This document shows positions 22,087-32,406 of a stretch of DNA of 64,000 bases, one piece after another (the stretch's first letter is position 1; the number at the start of each line of letters is the position of its first letter). The position numbers and the translations under genes were made by a program. Below the pieces are notes generated by a model that had not been told where the DNA came from, did no database searches, and saw nothing but the letters and a program-made list of their open reading frames with translations. The stretch is taken from NCBI RefSeq assembly GCF_019024325.1, contig NZ_JAFNJS010000004.1, positions 558,001 through 622,000 of the forward strand, given 5' to 3'. The DNA is from Falsiroseomonas tokyonensis. GTDB taxonomy: Bacteria; Pseudomonadota; Alphaproteobacteria; Acetobacterales; Acetobacteraceae.

Positions 22087-22983
22087 ATGCCTCCCCGCCT
22101 CCCGCCCCTCGCCGCGCTGCGCGCCTTCGCCGCCGTCGCCCGCCAGGGCGGCTTCGCCCGCGCCGCGGCCGCGCTGAACGTCAGCACCAGCGCCATCAGC
22201 CACCAGATCCGCGCGCTGGAGGCGGAGCTCGGCACGCCGCTGCTGACCCGCGCCCGCAATGGTGCTGGCCAGACCGAGCCCACGGCCGAGGGCACCGAAC
22301 TGCTTGGCGCGGTGGAGGCGGCGCTGGCGCGGCTCGGTGAGACCTGCGACTCCATCCGCGGTCGCGCCCACCAGGCCCGCCCGCGGCTGACGGTGGCGGC
22401 CAATGGATCCTTCGCCTCGCTCTGGCTGGCCCCGCGCCTGGCCGCCTTCGCCGGGCGCCATCCGAGCACCGCCTGGACCATGCGCTCGGTGGAGGAGGAA
22501 AGGCCCGACCTTCAGCGGGAGGGTATCGACCTGGCCATCCTGCGCCTGCGCACCGGCACGGTGCGGCCGCCGGACCAGATCCTGTTCGAGGAGGTGATGT
22601 TCCCGGTCTGCAGCCCGGCCCTGGCCGGGATCGACACGCCGGAGAAACTGCTGGGCCAGAGCCTGCTGGAGGAAGCGCATGGCGCCAATCCGGAAATGGA
22701 CTGGCGCCACTGGCTGGGCCTGCTCGGCCTGCCGCCGGCGCAGGGTCGGATCATCCGCTTCAGCAGCTTCAACCAGGTGATCGCGGCGGCGCTGGCGGGT
22801 GCCGGCGTGGCGCTGGGCCGCGTGCCGCTGCTGGATGCGGAACTGGCCGCCGGCCGCCTGGTGCGGCTTTTCGCACCACGCCAACTGCCGGGGTCCTGGG
22901 CCTTCGTGCTGCACACAAGACCGGGGCTGGCGAGGGACCCGCATGTGGCGCAGCTGCGGGACTTCTTGCTGACCGGGGGCTGA
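22087..22983 (+). CDS. LysR family transcriptional regulator (GcvA-like)
   Basis: A 298-residue LysR regulator. The N-terminal winged helix (LAALRAFAAVARQGGFARAAAALNVSTSAIS region, residues 8-40) is followed by a substrate-binding effector domain starting RPRLTVAANGSFASLWLAPRL, the pattern of the GcvA/AmpR subgroup. Divergent from the fused ABC exporter with a 108-bp spacer, it may control that gene. The spacer holds CTCA-N8-TGAG (22056-22071), a weak candidate for a LysR box. Long frames running in from the left are antisense to the exporter and not real. Confidence 0.9.
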   Translation: MPPRLPPLAALRAFAAVARQGGFARAAAALNVSTSAISHQIRALEAELGTPLLTRARNGAGQTEPTAEGTELLGAVEAALARLGETCDSIRGRAHQARPRLTVAANGSFASLWLAPRLAAFAGRHPSTAWTMRSVEEERPDLQREGIDLAILRLRTGTVRPPDQILFEEVMFPVCSPALAGIDTPEKLLGQSLLEEAHGANPEMDWRHWLGLLGLPPAQGRIIRFSSFNQVIAAALAGAGVALGRVPLLDAELAAGRLVRLFAPRQLPGSWAFVLHTRPGLARDPHVAQLRDFLLTGG

Positions 22984-23082
22984 ACGAGGGCCCGTCCTCT
23001 CGCTTCGGAAGCCGCGCGTCGGAAGGCAGCCGCGGCCACCACCCGATCCGGTGGTCATGATTTGGGGCAATGATCGGGCAAA

Positions 23083-23157
<75 letters not shown>

Positions 23158-23258
23158 GCACCAATAGCGGCGCCTATAGCCTTCCGCGCGCCGGGGGACA
23201 ACCCGCCTCCGAAGCCTCCCATGACCGCGCCGCGCCAAGCTGCTAGACCCTTGGGCAG

Positions 23259-24329
23259 ATGCGTCGGCTTCTTCTCCTCCTCGTCCTCCTCGCCGCGGCG
23301 GGGGCGGCGGCCTGGGTCCGGTACGGGCTGCCGCCGCGCGTGGCGATCGCGCTGGCGACGCAAGGCATGGCGCTGGAGGCCGTCTATGCCACCGGCAATG
23401 TGGAGCCGGTGAACTTGGCCCGCATCGGCCCCGCCACCCGCGCCCGGCTGACCGAGGTGCTGGTGCAGGAAGGCGAAAGGGTCGCGGAAGGCCAGCCCAT
23501 GGCCCGCCTCGATGACCGCCAGGCCCGTTCGCTGGCGGCGGAGGCCGAGGCCCGCGCCCGCTTCGCGGTGGAGGACCTGGCCCGCACCCGCACCCTGGTC
23601 GCCCGCGACATCACCGCCCGCACCAGCCTGGAACGCGCCGAGCGCGACGCCCAGGCCGCCGAGGCCACCGCCCGCGCCGCCCGCCAGCGCCTCGATGACT
23701 ATGTGGTGCGCGCGCCGATGGAGGGCGTGGTGCTGCGCCGGGACGCCGAGGTGGGCGAGGTGGTGGACACCCCCGCCTCGCTCTTCTGGGTCGGCGAACC
23801 GCGGCCGCTGCGCCTGACGGCGGAGGTGGATGAGGAGGATATCGCCCGCATCCGTCTCGGCCAGCGCGCCCTGCTGCGCGCCGATGCCTTTCCGGGCCGC
23901 GCCATGACCGGAGAGGTCGCCCAGATCACGCCCAAGGGCGACACGGTGCGCAAGGCCTATCGCGTGCGCATCTCCCTGCCCGAAGACACGCCCCTGCTGA
24001 TCGGCATGACGGTGGAGGCCAATATCGTGCTGCGGGAGGCGCCGGAGGCCGTGCTGGTGCCGCCCGCCGCCGTGGTGCTGCCGCCGGCGCCGCGCGATGC
24101 CTCCCCGACCGCACCGCCCGCCCCGCCGCCAGGTGCGACCCGCCGCGCCCATCTCTGGGTGGTGGAGAAGGAGGTGGCGCAGCGGCGGGAGGTGGAGATC
24201 GGCGTGCAGGCGCCGCGCAGCATCGAGATCCGGCGCGGCCTGGCCGCCGGCGAAGCGGTGGTGCTGAACCCGCCGGAGGGGCTGCGGGACGGCATGCCGG
24301 TGCGGCTGGAGGCCGAAACCGCACCATGA
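23259..24329 (+). CDS. efflux periplasmic adaptor (HlyD/DevB type)
   Basis: A 356-residue membrane fusion protein. A signal-anchor (LLLLLVLLAAAGAAAWV) is followed by the lipoyl/barrel-sandwich halves around GNVEPVNLARIGP and VVRAPMEGVVL, separated by a coiled-coil hairpin about residues 85-145 rich in Ala, Arg and Glu. The beta-barrel and membrane-proximal domains follow. It would link an inner-membrane ABC transporter to an outer-membrane channel. It is the first gene of a three-gene adaptor-permease-ATPase operon, in the order of DevBCA exporters; no TolC-type gene is adjacent. Confidence 0.9.
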   Translation: MRRLLLLLVLLAAAGAAAWVRYGLPPRVAIALATQGMALEAVYATGNVEPVNLARIGPATRARLTEVLVQEGERVAEGQPMARLDDRQARSLAAEAEARARFAVEDLARTRTLVARDITARTSLERAERDAQAAEATARAARQRLDDYVVRAPMEGVVLRRDAEVGEVVDTPASLFWVGEPRPLRLTAEVDEEDIARIRLGQRALLRADAFPGRAMTGEVAQITPKGDTVRKAYRVRISLPEDTPLLIGMTVEANIVLREAPEAVLVPPAAVVLPPAPRDASPTAPPAPPPGATRRAHLWVVEKEVAQRREVEIGVQAPRSIEIRRGLAAGEAVVLNPPEGLRDGMPVRLEAETAP

Positions 24330-24339
24330 GCCAAGGGGC

Positions 24340-25584
24340 ATGAGACTGCTGCTGGACCTGGCGCGCGGCATGCTGACGCGGCGGTTGCGGCAGACCCTGG
24401 TCTCGGTCACCGGCATCGCCCTCGGCGTCGCCTTCTTCATCGCCACCGCCGCCATCATGCGCGGCTTCCAGACCTATTTCGTCACCCAGATCATCGACGT
24501 CTCGCCGCATATCACCATCAAGGACGAGACCCGCCGCCCCGCCGCCCAGGCGGCGGAGCTTGCCCATCCGGACGGCGCGGTGCTGGTGCATGGGGTCAAG
24601 CCGCGGGACCGGGTACGCGGCATCCGCAATGCCGGCCAGAAGGTGGCGATCCTGGAGGCTATGGAGGGTGTGGCCGCCGCCCCGGTGCTGCAGGCGCAAT
24701 CCCTGCTTCGCTACGGATCGCGGGATGTCTCCGCCGTGCTGACGGGGCTGGAGCCGGAGCGGCATCGCCGCGTCTCCAATATCGAGAAGGACATGATCGC
24801 CGGCCGGCTGGAGGATCTGCGCCGCTCCGCCAATGGCATCATCCTGGGGGAGGCGCTGGCCTGGCGGCTCGGCATCGGCCTGGGCGACACGCTCTCCGCC
24901 GTGGCGCCCAGCGGCACGGTGCTGTCGATGAAGGTGGTCGGCCTGTTCCGCACCGGCATCCAGGCGGTGGACCAGGGCCATGCCTTCGCGCTGCTGAAGG
25001 TGGCGCAGGTGCTGGCGGACCGGCCGAATGTGGTGAACCAGATCCTGGTCCGCCTGGCCGACGTCACCCAGGCCGAACCCCTGGCGCGGCAGATCGAATC
25101 CCGCTTCGGCGACCGGACGGAGAGCTGGGAGGAGCAGTCGGCCAATATCCTCACCGTCTTCGTCATCCAGAACGCCATCATGTTCTCGGTCACCGGCGCC
25201 ATCCTGCTGGTCGCCGCCTTCGGCATCTACAACGTGATCTCCACGGTGGTGATCGAGAAGACGCGCGACATCGCCATCCTGAAGTCGCTCGGCTTCACCG
25301 AGGGCGATATCCAGCTGCTGTTCCTGGTGCAGGGCATCGTCGCCGGGCTGATGGGCGCGGCGCTGGGCTGCGTGCTGGGGGCGCTGATGATCGAGGGCCT
25401 GGCGCTGGTTCGCTTCGGCGTGCAGACGCCCTCCGGCCAGGGGCAGTTCCTGCTGGACCGGGATGTCCGGGTCTATCTGCTGGCCAGCCTGTTTGCGCTG
25501 ATCGCCGCGGCGCTGGCCTCCGTCATTCCGGCGCGGCGGGCCAGCCGGCTGGATCCGGTGCAGGTGGTGCGGGGCGCGGCGTGA
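24340..25584 (+). CDS. ABC transporter permease (MacB/DevC-like, FtsX domain)
   Basis: A 414-residue FtsX-type permease: an N-terminal membrane segment (QTLVSVTGIALGVAFFIATAAI), a large periplasmic MacB-like domain about 40-275, then three segments including VTGAILLVAAFGIYNVISTVV and a C-terminal helix before ARRASRLDPVQVVRG. These mechanotransmission exporters move lipids, peptides or glycolipids without a classic channel. It follows the adaptor gene by 10 bp and overlaps the ATPase start (GTGA), so the three work as one exporter. Confidence 0.9.
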   Translation: MRLLLDLARGMLTRRLRQTLVSVTGIALGVAFFIATAAIMRGFQTYFVTQIIDVSPHITIKDETRRPAAQAAELAHPDGAVLVHGVKPRDRVRGIRNAGQKVAILEAMEGVAAAPVLQAQSLLRYGSRDVSAVLTGLEPERHRRVSNIEKDMIAGRLEDLRRSANGIILGEALAWRLGIGLGDTLSAVAPSGTVLSMKVVGLFRTGIQAVDQGHAFALLKVAQVLADRPNVVNQILVRLADVTQAEPLARQIESRFGDRTESWEEQSANILTVFVIQNAIMFSVTGAILLVAAFGIYNVISTVVIEKTRDIAILKSLGFTEGDIQLLFLVQGIVAGLMGAALGCVLGALMIEGLALVRFGVQTPSGQGQFLLDRDVRVYLLASLFALIAAALASVIPARRASRLDPVQVVRGAA

Positions 25585-26270
25585 GCGGCCCCCCGCTGCT
25601 GGAAGCGCGCGCCGCCACCCGCCAGCTGGCGGAGGGCGTGGTGCTGGTGCGGGATGTGTCGCTGGCCATACAGCCCGGCGAGTTCATCGCGGTCACCGGC
25701 CCCTCGGGTTCGGGAAAATCCTCGCTGCTCTATTTGCTCGGCCTGCTCGACCGGCCGAGCCGGGGCGAGGTGATGCTGGAAGGGCGCGACACGGCCCGTC
25801 TGCCAGCGGCGGAGCTGGCCGGGCTGCGCCTGGCGAAGCTCGGCTTCGTCTTCCAGTTCCACTTCCTGCTGCCGGAATTCACCGCACTGGATAATGTGCT
25901 GATCCCCATCCGGCGGCTCGGCCGCCTGCACGGCGCCGCCGCGCGGGACCGCGCCATGGGACTGCTGGCGGCCTTCGGCCTGGCGGATGCATGGCAAAAA
26001 CTGCCGGAGCAGCTTTCGGGCGGCATGCGCCAGCGCTGCGCCATCGCCCGCGCCCTGGCCAATGACCCGGCGCTGATCCTGGCGGATGAGCCGACGGGCA
26101 ATCTGGACAGCGCGAATGCCGCCGGCGTCTTCGACATCTTCGAGAGGCTGACGCGGGAGGAGGGGCGTTCGATCGTGGTGGTGACCCACGACGCCAGCCT
26201 GGCCCGGCGCGCGACGCGCCAGATCCGGCTGATGGACGGCGTGGTGGTCAGCGACCAGGCGCAGGGCTGA
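25581..26270 (+). CDS. ABC transporter ATP-binding protein (LolD/DevA-like)
   Basis: A 229-residue ATPase of the MacB/LolD class. Walker A is GPSGSGKSS, the signature LSGGMRQR, Walker B LILADEPTGNLD and the switch histidine is in VVVTHD. The GTG start overlaps the permease stop codon. It provides ATP hydrolysis for the adaptor/permease pair immediately upstream. Confidence 0.93.
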   Translation: MSGPPLLEARAATRQLAEGVVLVRDVSLAIQPGEFIAVTGPSGSGKSSLLYLLGLLDRPSRGEVMLEGRDTARLPAAELAGLRLAKLGFVFQFHFLLPEFTALDNVLIPIRRLGRLHGAAARDRAMGLLAAFGLADAWQKLPEQLSGGMRQRCAIARALANDPALILADEPTGNLDSANAAGVFDIFERLTREEGRSIVVVTHDASLARRATRQIRLMDGVVVSDQAQG

Positions 26271-26376
26271 GAGCCTGGCCCGGAAGATCGGCGGCGTTCC
26301 CCTCCTGGCCGGGACGAAACATCCGCGACCGGCCCTCAGCCACCGACCTTATGGGGCAGGCGACCAGACCTGACGG

Positions 26377-27021
26377 TCAGGAGTCGCGCTCGTCCCGGTC
26401 CTCGCGGTCGTCCGTGCCGCTATCCTCGCGGTCCCGGTCCATCGCCCGGTCGAGCGCCCGGTCCAGGCCGCGGTCGCCACCGCGGTCCCCGCCCCGATCG
26501 GCGCTGCGCTCGGGGCCGCGCTCCGCATGCCGCTCACGGTCCTGGCCATTGCCATTCTGGTGGCCATAGGGTGCGGACTGGGTGACCTGCACGGCCCCCT
26601 CGCCGCCTTCGCCCTGCGGCGCGCCGGCCTCCCCGCCCTCCTGCTCGGTGCCATTCGGGTAGCGGCGCTGCGGCGGATAGGGCTGGCCGCCCTGCTGCTG
26701 CTGCGCCTGGCTCATGGCGTTCAGGATGCGGAAATAGTGCTCGGCGTGCTGGAAGTAGCTTTCCGCCATCACCCGGTCGCTGGCGCCGGTCGCGTCGCGG
26801 CCCAGCTGCAGATACTTCTCGAACAGCTGCTGCGCCGTGCCGCGCAGGCGCATATCCGGGCCGTTGCTGTCGAAGATGTGGTTGCGGTTCATCGGCTGGT
26901 GGCCACCGCCACCTCCGCCGCCGCCCCCGCCGCCACCGCCCTGGCGATACGGCCCACCGCCGCCGCCGCCCCCGCCGCCGTGGCGATTGCCGCCACGGCC
27001 GCGCATGCGTTTCATGTTCAT
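26377..27021 (-). CDS. DUF4167 domain-containing protein
   Basis: A 214-residue protein with the alphaproteobacterial DUF4167 region: NRNHIFDSNGPDMRLRGTAQ, followed by QLFEKYLQLGRDATGASDRV and the AESYFQHAEHYFRILN helix, about residues 45-115. The N-terminus is MNMKRMRGRGG followed by long glycine runs broken by PYRQ; the C-terminus is a low-complexity tail of DRG, DRA and DRE repeats. Such tails suggest RNA binding or phase separation, but function is unknown. It follows the hisS-prfA-prmC genes on the same strand, a conserved neighbourhood. ATG at 27021 was chosen because upstream in-frame codons lack homology. Confidence 0.88.
   Translation of the reverse strand: MNMKRMRGRGGNRHGGGGGGGGGPYRQGGGGGGGGGGGGGHQPMNRNHIFDSNGPDMRLRGTAQQLFEKYLQLGRDATGASDRVMAESYFQHAEHYFRILNAMSQAQQQQGGQPYPPQRRYPNGTEQEGGEAGAPQGEGGEGAVQVTQSAPYGHQNGNGQDRERHAERGPERSADRGGDRGGDRGLDRALDRAMDRDREDSGTDDREDRDERDS
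26905..26993. repeat. polyglycine-coding GGN repeat tract
   Basis: Two runs of CCGCC/CCACC-type triplets (glycine on the minus strand) of roughly nine and thirteen codons, interrupted by a short PYRQ-coding segment, in the DUF4167 gene. Such tracts are prone to slippage. Confidence 0.8.
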
Positions 27022-27214
27022 CGTGATGGCGTTCGCCGTCTCGCAATCGCGCCGCCGGAACGGGGCAGGCCCCACCGGAAACGCTGGATTATCGGGTTGC
27101 GTCGTCGCGGCTGGCCGGCATGCGAAAAGGGCCAATGGCCCCGCATCGCCTACGCCCGGCCGCTTCTGCCGGCGGAGGGGGGCCGCATCGCAGGCCCCAC
27201 GCCGCCTGCATAGC

Positions 27215-28104
27215 TTAATCCGCTATGGCCGGACCGCCAACCGGTTTTTTTGCGAGAACCAGCGCACGTTCCACGCCGCCGAGGTCCCGGCGGCAGGAAA
27301 GCGGCGCCAGTCCCGCCGCCAGGGCCAGCCCTTCCACCGTCTGGCGCTGCCCCTGGCCCAGTTCCAGCACCGCGACGCCGCCCGGCGCCAGCAGCCCCGG
27401 CAAGGCCTGGGCCAAAGCGCGGTAGGCAGCCAGCCCATCCGCCCCGCCATCTAGCGCCAGCGCCGGCTCGTAGCGCGCCACCTCCGGCATCAGGCCGGGA
27501 ATGGCGGCGGATTCGATATAGGGGGGGTTGGAGAGGACCAGGTCGAAGCGCCCGTCCAGGGCGGTGGCCCAGTCGCCGGCCAGGAAGGCGCTGCGCCCGG
27601 CTAGGCCATTCGCCGCCGCATTGGCCGCGGCCAGGGCGGCGGCGGCCGGGGCCCGGTCCAGGCCGATGCCGAAGGCGCGCGGACGCTCGGACAGCACCGC
27701 CAGCAGCAGGCAGCCCGTGCCGGTGCCGAGGTCCAGGATGTGCAGCGGGGCGGCGACGTCCGGAAAGGCCTCCAGCGCCGCCTCGACCAGCGATTCGGAA
27801 TCGGGGCGCGGGATCAGGCTGGCCGGGGAGACCGCCAGGTCCAGCGTCCAGAACCCCTGCCGGCCGAGGATATGCGCCATGGGCACATGCGCCAGCCGGG
27901 CGGCCAGCCCAGCCCGGAAGCGCGCCACGGCCTCCGGCGGCACGGCGGCGCGGCTGTCGCGCAGAAGCTGCTCCGGCGTCGCGCCCATGGCATGGCCCAG
28001 CAGCAGCCGGGCTTCCAGGCGCGGACTTTCGATGGCGGCCGCGCGCAGCATCTGCCCGGCCTGGCAGAGGAAGGCGCCGACCGACTCGCCCGGCTCGCAG
28101 GCGC

Positions 28105-28108
<4 letters not shown>
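27215..28108 (-). CDS. prmC: peptide chain release factor N5-glutamine methyltransferase
   Basis: A 297-residue HemK/PrmC enzyme that methylates the GGQ glutamine of release factors. An N-terminal helical bundle precedes the SAM-binding DLGTGTG (126-132) and the catalytic NPPY (194-197). RPDSE near 101-105 corresponds to the RPDTE signature with T changed to S. Its ATG overlaps the stop of prfA (ATGA), so it is made together with its substrate. Confidence 0.95.
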
Positions 28109-29156
<1,048 letters not shown>

Positions 29157-29160
<4 letters not shown>

Positions 29161-30404
29161 GCGGACAGGCGGGCGACCGCCTCCGCCAACGGCACCGTTT
29201 CCTGGCTGCCGGCATCGAGGTCGCGCAGCTGCACCTGGCCCTGCGCCAGCTCATCCTCGCCCAGGATCAGCGCGGCGCGGGCCGAGAGCTTGTTCGCACG
29301 CTCCATCCGCCGCTTGAGATTGCCCTTATAGGCAATCTCCGCCACCACCCCGGCGCAGCGGAGGTCCTGCAGCAGGCCCAGCGCCGCAGCCTCCTGCGCC
29401 TCCCCCACCGGAATCACCGCCACGGGGCGCGGCGCCGGAGGTGCCGCGGCCAGCAGCATGGACAGCCGCTCCACCCCCGCCGCCCAGCCGACGCAGGGGG
29501 TCGCGGGGCCGCCCATCTCCTCGACCAGCCCGTCATAGCGGCCGCCCGCCATCACGGTGCCCTGGGCGCCGAGCCGGTCCGTGACGAATTCGAAGGCGGT
29601 GTGGCTGTAGTAGTCCAGCCCCCGCACGATCCGCGGATTTTTCCGAGTTGGCACGCCGAGCGTGCCCAGGTGCTTCAACACGGAATCGAAGAAGGCCGAG
29701 GCTTTTTCGGTCAGGAAGGGCTCGATGGTCGGCGCGGTGGCGACGATGCGCCGGTCGCCCTCATCCTTGCTGTCCAGGATCCGCATCGGGTTCTTGTCCA
29801 GCCGGATCTTGCTGTCGGCCGAGAGGCTGTCCTGGTGCGCGGTGAAGTGGGCGACCAGCGCGGCGCGATAGGCGTCGCGGCTTTCCGCGTCACCCAGCGT
29901 ATTGATCTCCAGCACCACGCCCTCGCTGATGCCAAGTTCACACAGGATGTGCCAGCCGGCGGCGATTACCTCGGCATCGGCCAGCGGCTCCGCCGCCCCC
30001 AGCACCTCGGCGCCGATCTGGTGGAACTGCCGGTAGCGGCCCTTCTGGGGGCGCTCGTAGCGGAACATCGGGCCGGCGTAGAAGACCTTGCGCGGCAGGT
30101 TGGACTGGGTGAGGCCGTTGGAGACCAAGGCGCGGCAGATGCCGGCGGTATTTTCGGGCCGCAGGGTGATGGAATCGCCGCCGCGATCCTCGAAGGAATA
30201 CATCTCCTTGGAGACGACGTCGGAGGTCTCGCCCAGGCTGCGGGCGAAGACGCCGGTCGCCTCGAAGATCGGCGTCGCCCATTCCTCATAGCCATACAGC
30301 GCGGTGACGCGCCTTGCGGCCGAGATCACGTGGTGATGCGCCCGGAAATCCTCGCCGATGAGGTCACGGGTGCCACGGACGGGCTGAAGCGCAGGGTTTG
30401 CCAT
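29157..30404 (-). CDS. hisS: histidyl-tRNA synthetase
   Basis: A 415-residue class II synthetase. Motif 1 follows PVRGTRD; motif 2 is [20 protein letters not shown]; the histidine-specific region is [16 protein letters not shown]; motif 3 includes GVERLSMLL; and a C-terminal anticodon-binding domain follows. ATG at 30404 ([14 protein letters not shown]) gives the usual N-terminus. It is the first gene of the hisS-prfA-prmC operon. Confidence 0.97.
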
Positions 30405-30485
30405 GGCGAGGCGGGTAGAACGCCGCGCGGGCGACGGCAAGGGGCCAGCAGGCGGTGCCGGCCGGCCGTCCCCGCAGAGCGCCCT

Positions 30486-31163
30486 TCAGCCCCGCAGCAA
30501 CCCCGGCAATTCGTCCAGCGAATGGATCATGCGCGCGGGGGTGCCGGGCAGCCGCTCGGGGGGCTGCCCCTGCCGGTTGCACCAGACCGCCTGCATGCCG
30601 AAGGCCGCCGCCGCATGCGCGTCCCAGGCATTGGAGGAGATGAAGGCCACCGCCTGTTCCGGCAGGCCGAGGCGATCCAGCGCCAGCTGATAGACAAGCG
30701 GGTCCGGCTTGAAGGACTGCACCGCATCCACGGACAGCACCGCCTCGAAGTCCGCGTCCAGTCCGGCGGCGGAGACCGCGCTCGCCAGCATGTCCGGCGA
30801 ACCGTTGGACAGGACGGCAGCCCGGAAGCCGCCCTGCCGCAGGGCGGCGAGCGTGGCCGGCACCTCCGGGAAGGCGCCCAATGTCCGGTACAAATCCATC
30901 AGCCTGTCCCGCAGGCCCGGCTGTCCTGCCAGGTCCAGCGCATCAAGCGCATGGTCCAGCGCGTCCCCGGTCACCTGCCAGAAGGGCACGTAGCGGCGCT
31001 GCAGGCCGCGGAGCCAGGAATACTGAAGCTGCTTGTCGCGCCACAGCGCCGTCAGCGCGCCGGCCTTGTCACCCAGGGACGCGGTGCAGCCGGATGCGGC
31101 GGAGGCAAAGTCGAACAGCGTGCCATAGGCATCGAAGACGCAGGCGCGGATGCCCGTCAGCAT
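30486..31163 (-). CDS. haloacid dehalogenase type II
   Basis: A 225-residue HAD-superfamily protein of the L-2-haloacid dehalogenase type. The nucleophile D11 is in CVFDAYGTLFD, followed by AVLSNGSPDML and SFKPDPLVYQLAL, and the dehalogenase-specific SSNAWDAHAAAAFGMQAVW. It would hydrolyse short (S)-2-haloacids to (R)-2-hydroxyacids, though many relatives have other natural substrates. It lies between ispG and hisS on the same strand, separated from each by short gaps. Confidence 0.9.
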   Translation of the reverse strand: MLTGIRACVFDAYGTLFDFASAASGCTASLGDKAGALTALWRDKQLQYSWLRGLQRRYVPFWQVTGDALDHALDALDLAGQPGLRDRLMDLYRTLGAFPEVPATLAALRQGGFRAAVLSNGSPDMLASAVSAAGLDADFEAVLSVDAVQSFKPDPLVYQLALDRLGLPEQAVAFISSNAWDAHAAAAFGMQAVWCNRQGQPPERLPGTPARMIHSLDELPGLLRG

Positions 31164-31182
31164 GCCAGGACCTGCCGGGGCA

Positions 31183-32328
31183 TCATTCCGCCGCCTGTGC
31201 CGGCTCGGCCGCCGCCGCCACTTCCGCCGCCTTCTCGGCCTTCATCTTGGCCGCCCGTGCTTCCACCAGCTGCACGATGTGCTCGACCATCTCCTCGGTC
31301 TTCACCGTATGGCTGGTCTTGCCCATGCCATAGACCATGTGGGTGCCCGCCCCGCCGCCGGTCAGGCCGATATCGGTCATCAGCGCCTCCCCCGGCCCGT
31401 TCACCACGCAGCCGATGATGGACAGGCTGATCGGCTGGTCGATATGGGCCAGCCGGTCCTCCAGCTTCTCCACCGTGCGGATCACGTCGAACCCCTGCCG
31501 GGCGCAGGAGGGGCAGGAGATCACCTTCACCCCGCGATGCCGGATGTGCAGCGACTTCAGCAGGTCCCAGCCCACCGCGACTTCTTCCTCGGGCTCGGCA
31601 CTCAGCGAAACCCGCAGCGTATCGCCAATCCCGGCCCAGAGCAGCGAGCCCAGCCCGATGGCGGATTTCACAGTCCCCGCCCGGCGCCCACCAGCCTCGG
31701 TGATGCCGATATGCAGCGGATGGTCGCAGGCCTCGGCCAACTGCTGATAGGCGGCCACGGCCAGGAAGACGTCGGAGGCCTTCACGCTGATCTTGAACTC
31801 GTCGAACCCCTCCTGCAGCAGGTGGTCGGCGTGCCACAGGGCGGATTCCACCAGCGCCTCCGGGTTCGGCTCGCCGTATTTCTCCAGCAGGTGCTTTTCC
31901 AGGCTGCCGGCATTCACGCCGATGCGGATGGAACAGCCATGGTCGCGGGCGGCCTTCACCACCTCCTTCACCCGTTCCTTGCTGCCGATATTGCCCGGGT
32001 TGATGCGCAGGCAGGCGGCGCCGGCCTCCGCCGCCTCGATGGCGCGGCGGTAGTGGAAATGCACATCGGCGACGACCGGGACATTCACCTCCCGCACGAT
32101 CTCGGCGAGTGCCGCGGTCGCCTCCTCGGTCGGGACGGAGACGCGGACGATGTCCACACCCGCCAGCTCCGACTTGCGGATCTGCGCGATGGTCGCCGCC
32201 GCATCCTCGGTCGGCGTATTGGTCATGGTCTGCACGGTGATCGGGCTGTCGCCGCCCACCGGGACCCGGCCGACATGGATCAACCGCGACTTGCGGCGGG
32301 TGATCTCCTGGTAGGGGCGGTAGGACAT
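31183..32328 (-). CDS. ispG: 4-hydroxy-3-methylbut-2-enyl diphosphate synthase (flavodoxin)
   Basis: A 381-residue IspG of the methylerythritol phosphate isoprenoid pathway, reducing MEcPP to HMBPP with a 4Fe-4S cluster. RINPGNIG and the TIM-barrel part are intact; cluster ligands are in SCPSCARQG and [11 protein letters not shown]-terminal alanine/glutamate-rich tail of about 20 residues exceeds the core family length. RodZ-like and ispG are commonly neighbours in proteobacteria, as here. Confidence 0.97.
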   Translation of the reverse strand: MSYRPYQEITRRKSRLIHVGRVPVGGDSPITVQTMTNTPTEDAAATIAQIRKSELAGVDIVRVSVPTEEATAALAEIVREVNVPVVADVHFHYRRAIEAAEAGAACLRINPGNIGSKERVKEVVKAARDHGCSIRIGVNAGSLEKHLLEKYGEPNPEALVESALWHADHLLQEGFDEFKISVKASDVFLAVAAYQQLAEACDHPLHIGITEAGGRRAGTVKSAIGLGSLLWAGIGDTLRVSLSAEPEEEVAVGWDLLKSLHIRHRGVKVISCPSCARQGFDVIRTVEKLEDRLAHIDQPISLSIIGCVVNGPGEALMTDIGLTGGGAGTHMVYGMGKTSHTVKTEEMVEHIVQLVEARAAKMKAEKAAEVAAAAEPAQAAE

Positions 32329-32406
32329 GGGCTTTCCCTGATCTCTGCCGTGTTCCCCCTCAGCATAAGGTGCCGAGGCCCCCTCTCACAGGGGTTGCGC
32401 GCCCAG

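Noticed and set aside
26905-26993. Possible CRISPR-like repeats
   Set aside because: The repetition is a glycine-codon tract within a coding gene; there are no spacers. No CRISPR array was seen anywhere in the window.
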